Positions 1 through 6,035 of a stretch of 13,592 bases of DNA are shown one piece after another. The stretch lies in the NCBI GenBank assembly GCA_031278135.1, contig JAITKY010000240.1:1-13592 (forward strand), given 5' to 3'. The number at the start of each line of letters is the position of its first letter. Within the stretch, counting starts at the first letter, position 1. The notes below the pieces were generated by a model. That model was not told the origin of the DNA. It worked only from the letters and a program-made list of their open reading frames with translations, and made no database searches. The stretch comes from Prevotellaceae bacterium (lineage in GTDB: Bacteria; Bacteroidota; Bacteroidia; Bacteroidales; UBA932). A program made the position numbers and the translations under genes.

Positions 1-39
1 TACTTGCACGCCGAAGTTTTCCAGCTTGTTGCCGAAGAA

Positions 40-210
40 TTATTCTTCGTCGGCGGGCTTGCTGCGTTTGTGTCCGGGGAAACGCTGTTTCAGTTCGTCG
101 TAAATAGCCTTTGCGCCCGACACGTTTTGTACGGCGGCGGCTTTGACGGCGTTGTAGAATCGAACAATTTTTTTTGTGCAATTGATGAAATATTTTTTAA
201 CTTTTGTAAC
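40..210 (-). pseudogene. C-terminal remnant of an unidentified protein
   Basis: An open frame on the minus strand ends at a TAA (positions 42-40) and encodes a natural-looking C-terminus, with FYNAVKAAAVQNV, then AIYDELKQRFPGHKR, then the end KPADEE. Going upstream it runs about 20 more residues into AT-rich DNA and meets a stop at 213-211. There is no ATG in frame, so the N-terminus is missing. The coding part (about 40-165) is visibly GC-richer than the next 500 bp, and the switch is abrupt. That fits a gene whose 5' end was lost by deletion or insertion. I do not recognise the family. The reading frame stays open past the TAA to the window edge, so the stop itself could be secondary. The plus-strand frame over the same bases looks like a shadow. 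Confidence 0.4.
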
Positions 211-213
211 TTA

Positions 214-664
214 TAGTCTGTTTATCAAATATTTAAAATTCAAAAAAATATTTTTCAACCGCTAATATTTTCCCTGCATATTAGCACGCAGATGATACAG
301 ATTTTTACAAATTTACGCCAACGTCTCTTCGACGACCATTTCGTTTGTCCAGCATTTTGGTGTATTTTGTTTAGTTTGCGGGCAGTCGACACCATTATTC
401 CGGCTCTGATAATAGTAAATTATTAACATCGCTGTATATTCAGTTTTCGCCTGTAATTCAATAATTTAAGCCTTAAAATGGAAGTTAATAAACACCAATC
501 AGTGTTAAAAACAGTTAATATTTTAAATAAAAAAAAACAATTAAAAAATATCAATGTATTATTCTGTTTTTCAGTGTTTTATCTTGTAAAAATCCTTCTA
601 TTTTACATTTTCGATTATACATCTAACATCGTATAACACAATGTTTTGAGGAATTATCTTGCGA
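214..664. other. AT-rich intergenic gap, no gene seen
   Basis: No convincing coding frame is present on either strand. The stretch is very AT-rich, with A and T runs. It contains one repeat-like patch (about 259-317) with an ACGCAGATGA-type core that recurs near the right edge of the window. A small imperfect stem around 496-511 (AACAC/GTGTT) is too weak to call a terminator. The gap ends in the promoter of the gene at 750. Confidence 0.6.
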
Positions 665-695
665 TTTGACAGATATATTTTTGTCCATACCTTTG
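665..695 (+). promoter_or_regulatory. Bacteroidota-type promoter for the gene at 750
   Basis: A -33 element TTTG (665-668) and a -7 element TACCTTTG (688-695) are separated by 19 nt. This matches the Bacteroides sigma-ABfr consensus TTTG / TAnnTTTG at its normal spacing. It predicts a 5' leader of roughly 45 nt, A- and T-rich, with no Shine-Dalgarno sequence, as is usual in this phylum. Confidence 0.75.
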
Positions 696-749
696 CAGAA
701 AAATTAAAAAAAAAATTATTATTAAAATTAAAAAAGAATTATTATTATC

Positions 750-1250
750 ATGAAAAGAATTTTGTCAATTATCTTAGTACTTGTGTCATTTGGCGTTTTT
801 GCTCAACCGAAAGAAAAGGATTCGGCACTGAAAGAGCAGGCAGCAACCATTAAAAAGGAACTGTCATTAGACGATAGATCCGAACATTTAGTGTACAATG
901 TTCTGTATCACGTGAAAACGAGAATTGCAGACATCCCTTTAGGACATGGAAACTATCAGAAACTGATTTCCTATGTCGATGAAGAAAGGGTTAGTATGAT
1001 GAAATCATTATTGCCTGTCGATAAGTACAAGCAATATGAAACTGTTTTTGGTCCCGGCGAAAAACAGAAGATCACAACTATTCTTGCAAAAAATGCAGAA
1101 TATATAAAAAACAATGGTGTATTAGTTAAAAAAGTTTCTTTGGTAGATATGGACGACAAATTTACGGGAGAAAAAAATGAACCCGAGTCTAATAACAGCG
1201 CTTCTGCGGAAGCAGGAAGTAAAGAGAAGAATAATACTCAAAAGCAATAA
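750..1250 (+). CDS. Secreted small protein of unknown function
   Basis: This 166-residue protein starts with a clear signal peptide: MKR, a hydrophobic core over about residues 4-17, and a likely cut after VFAQ or VFA near residue 18-19. There is no Cys for lipidation, so it should be periplasmic or secreted. The mature part is charged and mostly helical in character. A segment at residues 84-100 (MKSLLPVDKYKQYETVF) resembles the 'L-P-x-x-Y/Q-x-x-Y' turns of small helical envelope proteins of Bacteroidota, but I cannot assign a family. The tail after residue 140 is low-complexity and hydrophilic (N, S, E and K), probably disordered. The gene is a single transcription unit, with its own promoter 55 nt upstream and a terminator 60 nt downstream. 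The ATG at 750 is chosen because it begins the signal peptide and follows the promoter. Function unknown. Confidence 0.8.
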   Translation: MKRILSIILVLVSFGVFAQPKEKDSALKEQAATIKKELSLDDRSEHLVYNVLYHVKTRIADIPLGHGNYQKLISYVDEERVSMMKSLLPVDKYKQYETVFGPGEKQKITTILAKNAEYIKNNGVLVKKVSLVDMDDKFTGEKNEPESNNSASAEAGSKEKNNTQKQ

Positions 1251-1313
1251 TAAAGAATACTCAATAGCAAAATTAGTTAGTTTATAATTTCACATTTAAA
1301 AGATTTTTATCAT

Positions 1314-1354
1314 GACCTTACGGTAGCAGTTCTCATATACCGTAAGGTCTTTTT
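1314..1354 (+). terminator. Rho-independent terminator
   Basis: A perfect 12-bp stem, GACCTTACGGTA (1314-1325) with TACCGTAAGGTC (1338-1349), has a 12-nt loop and is followed by TTTTT at 1350-1354. It ends the transcript of the secreted protein gene. On the minus strand no T-run follows the stem, so termination of the convergent cysQ transcript here is uncertain. Confidence 0.88.
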
Positions 1355-1381
1355 CATTATGTGCAAAGTCGATATTTTCGT

Positions 1382-2233
1382 CTATGCGTTTAAATCGTAT
1401 GCTTCTGTCTTTTTACAGATAAAATACGGATTCAACAGCGATTCCTTATTATACGTCAGTGGTTTGTTGGTATCCAGAGAGTTGATACTCCATCCGACGC
1501 CTTCGAGGATTGTTTGAGCCGCCGCCGTATCCCATTCGTATGTGTCGGTGTAGCGAACATACACATCGCCGATACCATCAGCCAGCATACACATTTTCAG
1601 GGAACTGCCAACCTTTTTGACCTCTACGTCGGGATATATTTTCCGCATTTCGGCGATATATTCCAGAGTTTCCTTGTTGACGTGATGATAACTCGCAAGA
1701 ATAGTGTATTTGTCGCTTGTTTTCGACGAAGGGTCAAGTTTTTTCGATTCCTCGATGATTTGCTGGAACGGGTACGAAAGCAGATTACGGTCGCCAACAA
1801 ATATTTTGTAAGACCCCATGTCCTTTATTCCGAAGTACATATCGCCAATTGCCGGAGCGTAAACCACTCCAAACAGCGGATTTCCTTCGACGACTAAGGC
1901 AATGTTGACGGTAAATTCCGCTCTCTTCTGAATAAATTGCCGTGTTCCGTCCAGCGGATCAACTATCCACAGGATGTTCCACGACTTTCGCTCCTCGAAC
2001 TGCATATCCCGTCCTTCCTCGCTCAAAATCGGTATTCTCGAATTGAGCAGCAGCCGTTTGATTATTTCGTGGGCTTCCTTGTCCGCCGACGAAAGCGGAG
2101 AGTTGTCCGATTTCATTGATACTTGGAAATCTTCGGTGTTGAAGATTTCTAAAATTCTTTTTCCTGCAATAATTGCCGCTCTGAAAGCCGATTGAAAAAG
2201 TTCGTTAAATGTTCCGTTATCAGGTGTATACAT
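1382..2233 (-). CDS. cysQ: CysQ-like 3'(2'),5'-bisphosphate nucleotidase
   Basis: A 283-residue member of the inositol monophosphatase superfamily (Mg2+-dependent, Li+-sensitive fold). Visible motifs, in order: the ADKEAHE acid patch around D51, the metal-binding SEEG (71-74), the signature WIVDPLDGTRQF (89-100) with D92 and D95, GSSLK (209-213), and WDTAAAQTIL with D235 near the C-terminus. The family removes the 3'-phosphate from 3'-phosphoadenosine 5'-phosphate (PAP), a by-product of sulfate activation and of phosphopantetheine transfer, and acts in the cytoplasm. The alternative is an inositol-1-phosphatase, but the order and spacing of motifs fit CysQ better. It is the last gene of a minus-strand run, 10 nt after the DUF3078 gene, so probably co-transcribed. 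Length is normal for the family and all key residues are intact. Confidence 0.9.
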   Translation of the reverse strand: MYTPDNGTFNELFQSAFRAAIIAGKRILEIFNTEDFQVSMKSDNSPLSSADKEAHEIIKRLLLNSRIPILSEEGRDMQFEERKSWNILWIVDPLDGTRQFIQKRAEFTVNIALVVEGNPLFGVVYAPAIGDMYFGIKDMGSYKIFVGDRNLLSYPFQQIIEESKKLDPSSKTSDKYTILASYHHVNKETLEYIAEMRKIYPDVEVKKVGSSLKMCMLADGIGDVYVRYTDTYEWDTAAAQTILEGVGWSINSLDTNKPLTYNKESLLNPYFICKKTEAYDLNA

Positions 2234-2243
2234 AATTAATTAA

Positions 2244-3119
2244 TTAAAAATTATATGACAAAGCCAGACTTAAGACCTGTTTAAACTGTAAAGCGGGTCC
2301 TTTTTCTGGATTGATATTTTTCGTATCGTCGTCGTATCGTATTTGAAAGTTCAAATTCGACGAAATATATTTTGTTACTTTAAAATTGAGATTGATATCC
2401 ATGCTGATATCAGCGTTTTCGGGATTGACCAGCAAATTGGAAAATATGCTCGTAACCATGCTCAATGTAACGTTCGGGACTATACTTTTGTTATAAGTTG
2501 CAGTCATTGATGCTCCCAATTCGTAGTATGCCGTTCTGTTCGGTTTCACTCCGTAAACTCCGACTTTCGACAGTGAATCGTCGAGTACAATAGTATATTT
2601 TCCCGAAATAGGGGAAAGCACCAGAGAAAACGATGCGTCCGGTTTATAATCGAATCCCAGCGACAGGACGCCCGAAGCCGGAGACATGAATTTGGAATTG
2701 TAGCGCGATTCGGGAGTGATCGGATATCTGGAATAACCTTTGTCGAACTGTGTTTTGAATGTTATCTGTGTGGCATAGTTGAATTTACCGAAGGCCTTGT
2801 ATCCGAATTTCGAAAAGAAGTCAATCACATCATTGGTTTTGCTGCGTTTGCTTCCCTGATACAGCAGACCGTATCCGAGCGTCAAACCGTTTTCCCACGA
2901 TATTTTCTGTTTAGCGTAATTCAACCTGATATTATTGATTCCCACTCCTATAGCGATAGAATTTTCGCCTCCTGCCGACCAGTTGCTGAACGACGATTGA
3001 GAGAGATTAAGATACGAAGTGCCGGAGTGTTTCCATGGCGAAGGAACTTTAGTCTCCTGAGCGACAATAATATTAGTGAAAACCACCATTAACAGTAACA
3101 ATACAAACTTTTTTTTCAT
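2244..3119 (-). CDS. DUF3078-like outer-membrane beta-barrel protein
   Basis: With the start at 3119 the protein has 291 residues and begins with a textbook signal peptide: MKKK, a long hydrophobic core, and a likely cut after VVFTNIIVA (residue 20). Starts at 3134 or 3149 would add MNVRI or more in front of the Lys cluster, which is less likely. The mature part opens with an aromatic/Asn block (LNLSQSSFSNWSAGGENS, 37-54) typical of DUF3078 proteins of Bacteroidota. It continues as alternating polar/hydrophobic beta strands and ends in Phe, the usual signal for BAM-dependent insertion. The family role is not established; transport or a structural envelope role are guesses. It lies 43 nt behind the thioesterase and 10 nt before cysQ. 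A weak -7-like TAAGTTTG (3185-3178) inside the thioesterase end could give an extra promoter. Confidence 0.85.
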   Translation of the reverse strand: MKKKFVLLLLMVVFTNIIVAQETKVPSPWKHSGTSYLNLSQSSFSNWSAGGENSIAIGVGINNIRLNYAKQKISWENGLTLGYGLLYQGSKRSKTNDVIDFFSKFGYKAFGKFNYATQITFKTQFDKGYSRYPITPESRYNSKFMSPASGVLSLGFDYKPDASFSLVLSPISGKYTIVLDDSLSKVGVYGVKPNRTAYYELGASMTATYNKSIVPNVTLSMVTSIFSNLLVNPENADISMDINLNFKVTKYISSNLNFQIRYDDDTKNINPEKGPALQFKQVLSLALSYNF

Positions 3120-3162
3120 GATGCGAACATTCATAATAAATACAATCAACGATTATATTTGT

Positions 3163-3936
3163 TTACAATAATTGTGCCAAACTTAATTTTTCCCGAAATC
3201 TTAACATCATTCGCGACAATTCTTTGTTGTCGGGATGCCTGACAACGCTGCACAAATATTCGTCCGGCAAAAGTTCCTCGATAATCACATAGTATTGCTG
3301 GTTTGCCTTTGCTTCCTGAAGATAGTTGATTTCAATATCATAGACCTCGTGATTCAGGATGTAATCGAATGGAAAACTGTCGATAATCCATTGTATATAC
3401 AGAGTATTGTTTACATGTCCGTTAATATCTATTGCGCTGTAAGGCACAGTGTTTACGGTGGAATCGCTTGTCAGGGTACTGTGTTGCGGAAGTTTTTCCA
3501 GACGTATGTCAAGCGCCTTTCTGTCGTACGGAGCGGGAAATTTATCCTTCATCAACGCTATTCTCTGCGGTTTACGTGTTTCCAAGTTCAACATCAGCCA
3601 AGCGGACGTTGCCGACAGCATCTTTTTGTTGGCTGCCGAATATACCTCAAAATCACGATATGCCATGATTGCGTCAGGTCCTTTGCTCCATGTTTCGACA
3701 AATATCGAATCTTTCCACAGCGGATAATCGTAGATTTGCGCTTTTATTCTCGACAGCGCCCAAAAGCAATTGTTTTCCGATAGCGCCACCCATCCGAAAT
3801 TATGTGTTTCGGCGTGTACTATAGCACTTTCCTGCAGCAGATAAAACAATGCCGGCAGGCTCAACTGCTTTTTTATGTCTGTCAGATACGAATTGACCTG
3901 ATACTCGTATCTCCCGCAAAGAGGCTTTTTATCCAT
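3163..3936 (-). CDS. Acyl-ACP thioesterase (FatA/FatB-like)
   Basis: A 257-residue double hot-dog protein of the acyl-ACP thioesterase family. It hydrolyses fatty acyl-ACP to free fatty acid and ACP in the cytoplasm. The first hot-dog spans roughly residues 8-130 and includes the helix ESAIVHAETHNFGW. The second spans about 155-250. The family active-site motif is plain: D170-I-N172-G-H174-V-N176-N177, equivalent to the Asn and His of plant FatB, with an acidic residue further on at E208 (INYLQEAK). The length suits the bacterial branch, which lacks a plastid transit peptide. Its ATG lies inside the end of the upstream coiled-coil gene (8-bp overlap, 3929-3936), so translation is probably coupled. 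Chain-length preference cannot be read from sequence. Confidence 0.9.
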   Translation of the reverse strand: MDKKPLCGRYEYQVNSYLTDIKKQLSLPALFYLLQESAIVHAETHNFGWVALSENNCFWALSRIKAQIYDYPLWKDSIFVETWSKGPDAIMAYRDFEVYSAANKKMLSATSAWLMLNLETRKPQRIALMKDKFPAPYDRKALDIRLEKLPQHSTLTSDSTVNTVPYSAIDINGHVNNTLYIQWIIDSFPFDYILNHEVYDIEINYLQEAKANQQYYVIIEELLPDEYLCSVVRHPDNKELSRMMLRFREKLSLAQLL

Positions 3937-5254
3937 TACTTCTGAAACATCTTACCCAATCGACATACATTGCCGTCTGTTCTGCCTTTTTGTCATACAC
4001 GCCCGACGAAAATGATATGTACATCGGTTCGTTGATGATATTCGACGATTCGAAAACTTTTTTGCCGTTGATGAGCCACGCAAGTTTGTTCTTACTCCAC
4101 AACAGCGTGTAGATGTAAAAATCGTCTTTGAGTTTGTATTTCAGTTTCTTTTCGATTTTTGACTCGTTAGAATAAGCCGAAATAACAAGATTTTTGTTCT
4201 CGAACTTAAAGACGTTCAAATGAGGTTTTTGCGTATCTGTTCCCATCCAGAAAGCATGATAAGTGCCGTGAGTATATTTGACGCGCACTTTTGCTTCGAA
4301 TTTGCCGTACAACTGTTTGAACGAATGAGCCGACGTCAGTATACTTGATGTGTATGAGAATGTTTTTGGGACGAATCCGTAAGTTTTATCCCAGGCAAGT
4401 CCCTGTTTTTTCTCCTGTTTTGTCTTGATTTTCAACAACCCGCCTGCCAACTGAATATTATTCGGCGAAAAAATGTGCAAATCTTCTATCGGAGAATATG
4501 GCGTTCCATTTAACAGATGCTCGCTGATTATCTGTTTGTTCGACCATCGAGCATCGATTTCGCTTTTCGAAAAATCTTCGTAAAACTTCGAAACCCAACG
4601 TTCCTGTTCTTCGATCAGTTTGGAATACTTTTTTTTAAAACTGAAATAGTCCTTAATCATTTTCGAATTTGCCAGTCTTTTGAGTTCGTGTTTTAACTGT
4701 TGAAGCTCGTCTTTTTGCTGTTTCACGTCTTCTTTTAAACGCTTTTTTGCTAACTGGAAATTTTCTTTCAGCGTGGACTGTTCTTTTTCTACTTCATTTC
4801 TTAGATTGATGCCTTCCTCTTTCAAATGATGTCGTTCCATTGCAATTTGCTTTTTTAAGCGCAGTTTTTCGTCTTTCAGTAGCCGGCGTTCTTTTTTCGA
4901 TTTGGCAGCCTGCATTTTCTGCTTCAGCGCTTTTTTCAATTGCCGTTCTTTTTGCGGCTGAAGCGCTCTTTTTGCCTGAAACTCTTTGTCCAGACGAAAT
5001 CCTTTATCGGTCAACGCTCCGACGTTTTCACGATATTCTTTTTCCAACTGACGTTTTTTTTGAGGCAAATCAATTCCTGTTTTCAGATTTGCCGGATTGG
5101 CTAAATATTCCTTCAAATCGTTGTATCTCCTGAAATCGTCAGATTCGATAGTCTCCAGATAAACAGTGTATTTCGTTTCTTCATCCTGCAATTTTGCTTC
5201 GTAGGATTTCGTGGACGGAATACCGGAGAAAATAAGTTGTAAAAAATTTAACAT
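3929..5254 (-). CDS. Coiled-coil protein with degenerate GH16-like domain
   Basis: From the ATG at 5254 this is 441 residues. Residues about 63-219 are very rich in K, E, Q and R and read as a long coiled coil (for example KKRQLEKEYRENV, LKKALKQKMQAAKSKKERR). Residues about 220-437 look like a concanavalin-A/GH16 fold: YEDFSKSEIDARW, GGLLKIKTKQ, YGKFEAKVRV, HAFWMG, YIYTLLWSKNKLAWLINGK, and PMYISFSSGV near the end. The GH16 catalytic ExDxxE is replaced by HLNVFK (H345, N347, K350), so hydrolysis is unlikely. A role in carbohydrate binding or as a scaffold is inference. No clear signal peptide is seen, only a short hydrophobic stretch at the N-terminus. A TTG at 5287 would lengthen the frame, but it lies inside the promoter -7 box and is rejected. 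It leads the run thioesterase, DUF3078 gene, cysQ. Confidence 0.78.
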   Translation of the reverse strand: MLNFLQLIFSGIPSTKSYEAKLQDEETKYTVYLETIESDDFRRYNDLKEYLANPANLKTGIDLPQKKRQLEKEYRENVGALTDKGFRLDKEFQAKRALQPQKERQLKKALKQKMQAAKSKKERRLLKDEKLRLKKQIAMERHHLKEEGINLRNEVEKEQSTLKENFQLAKKRLKEDVKQQKDELQQLKHELKRLANSKMIKDYFSFKKKYSKLIEEQERWVSKFYEDFSKSEIDARWSNKQIISEHLLNGTPYSPIEDLHIFSPNNIQLAGGLLKIKTKQEKKQGLAWDKTYGFVPKTFSYTSSILTSAHSFKQLYGKFEAKVRVKYTHGTYHAFWMGTDTQKPHLNVFKFENKNLVISAYSNESKIEKKLKYKLKDDFYIYTLLWSKNKLAWLINGKKVFESSNIINEPMYISFSSGVYDKKAEQTAMYVDWVRCFRSNG

Positions 5255-5284
5255 AACCAGATATCTTTTATATATTTCCGGGCG

Positions 5285-5292
5285 CAAAGGTA
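5285..5292 (-). promoter_or_regulatory. Promoter -7 box of the GH16-like/thioesterase unit
   Basis: Read on the minus strand the sequence is TACCTTTG, a perfect TAnnTTTG. It lies 30 nt before the chosen ATG at 5254. The -33 position has TTTTT rather than TTTG, 16-20 nt upstream, so the promoter may need an activator. It separates the downstream genes from rprY, although read-through from rprXY remains possible. Confidence 0.6.
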
Positions 5293-5302
5293 TGAATTAA
5301 AC

Positions 5303-5329
5303 TTATTAAAAAGTCTTAAAAAGTCTTAA
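5303..5329 (-). repeat. Tandem 10-bp repeats, candidate operator
   Basis: On the minus strand TTAAGACTTT occurs twice head to tail, followed by a decayed third copy TTAATAAGTTT. The period is 10 bp, about one helical turn. The array covers and precedes the -33 region of the promoter at 5285-5292 and starts right after the rprY stop codon. OmpR-family regulators usually bind direct repeats at a 10-11 bp period, so RprY is the natural candidate. The binding itself is inference. Confidence 0.5.
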
Positions 5330-6022
5330 TTAATCAATTAATTTAAACCCTTTACCTCTGACATTGATAATCTGCACCGAAGGATCGTCTTTCAGACACT
5401 TGCGTAATTTCGTGATATACACGTCCATACTTCGGGCATTGAAATAACTGTCGTCGTTCCAGACGGTTCTCAACGCAAAGTTTCTATCGAGAACATTATT
5501 TCTGTTTACACAGAGATAACGCAGCAATTCCGCTTCTTTTGCCGTCAATTTCTGCTCTGATCCATCTGAATACACCAAAGTCTGCTTTGTCGGGTTGAAA
5601 ACGTATTCGCCGATGTCGTATGTTGCCTGCGACAGTTCGCCCGCAGATGTCCTTCGCAAGATTGCTTCGATTCTCAATATCACTTCTTCGATGTTGAATG
5701 GTTTTGTGATGTAATCGTCGCCACCTGAAGAAAATCCTTTTACGATATCTTCTTTCATCGACTTGGCTGTCAGAAATATGATCGGTATATCCGGAGACAT
5801 TTGCCTTATTTCCTGCGCCAAAGTGAATCCGTCTTTGATCGGCATCATGACATCCAGAATGCAGATATCATAAGTGCCGCCCGAATCTCTGAAGCCCTTA
5901 AATGCTTCGTCGCCATCGGAATACAGATCCGTGTCATACTCTTTTACTTTGAGATACTCTTTCAGCAGTATCCCAAGATTTTCGTCGTCCTCAGCAAGGA
6001 GCACTTTTGCTTTTGCTTCCAT
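5330..6022 (-). CDS. rprY: OmpR-family response regulator RprY
   Basis: A 230-residue two-domain response regulator. The receiver domain (about 6-122) has the acidic pocket E11-D12-D13, the phospho-acceptor D57 (ILDVMMP), T85 (FLTAK) and K107 (YITKPF). The winged-helix DNA-binding domain (about 135-229) ends with the recognition-helix region NARSMDVYITKLRK and the wing IINVRGKGFKLI. Motif spacing, the receiver stretch DGFTLAQEIR and the C-terminal half closely match the Bacteroides RprY proteins as I remember them. In B. fragilis rprXY was described as a two-component system able to alter outer-membrane protein expression when put in E. coli. It lies 13 nt behind rprX, so the two are an operon. 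All catalytic residues are present. Its targets here are not known; the repeats just downstream are a candidate. Confidence 0.92.
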   Translation of the reverse strand: MEAKAKVLLAEDDENLGILLKEYLKVKEYDTDLYSDGDEAFKGFRDSGGTYDICILDVMMPIKDGFTLAQEIRQMSPDIPIIFLTAKSMKEDIVKGFSSGGDDYITKPFNIEEVILRIEAILRRTSAGELSQATYDIGEYVFNPTKQTLVYSDGSEQKLTAKEAELLRYLCVNRNNVLDRNFALRTVWNDDSYFNARSMDVYITKLRKCLKDDPSVQIINVRGKGFKLID

Positions 6023-6035
6023 AACATTCTAATTT

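Noticed and set aside
4..216. Plus-strand 70-codon frame at the left edge
   Set aside because: Cys/Phe/Val-rich antisense composition; the minus strand of the same bases gives a far more protein-like sequence (AIYDELKQRFPGHKR).
496..561. Possible stems AACAC/GTGTT and AAAAACAG/CTGTTTTT in the left gap
   Set aside because: Short and A/T-rich with no gene ending there, so no terminator or RNA role can be supported.
659..853. Plus-strand 64-codon frame before the secreted protein
   Set aside because: It runs through the promoter and the signal peptide of the real gene in another frame, and is Lys/Tyr-rich only because the leader is A/T-rich.
3235..3783. 182-codon plus-strand frame opposite the thioesterase
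   Set aside because: Antisense shadow of a gene with a clear active-site motif; no start context and no domain.
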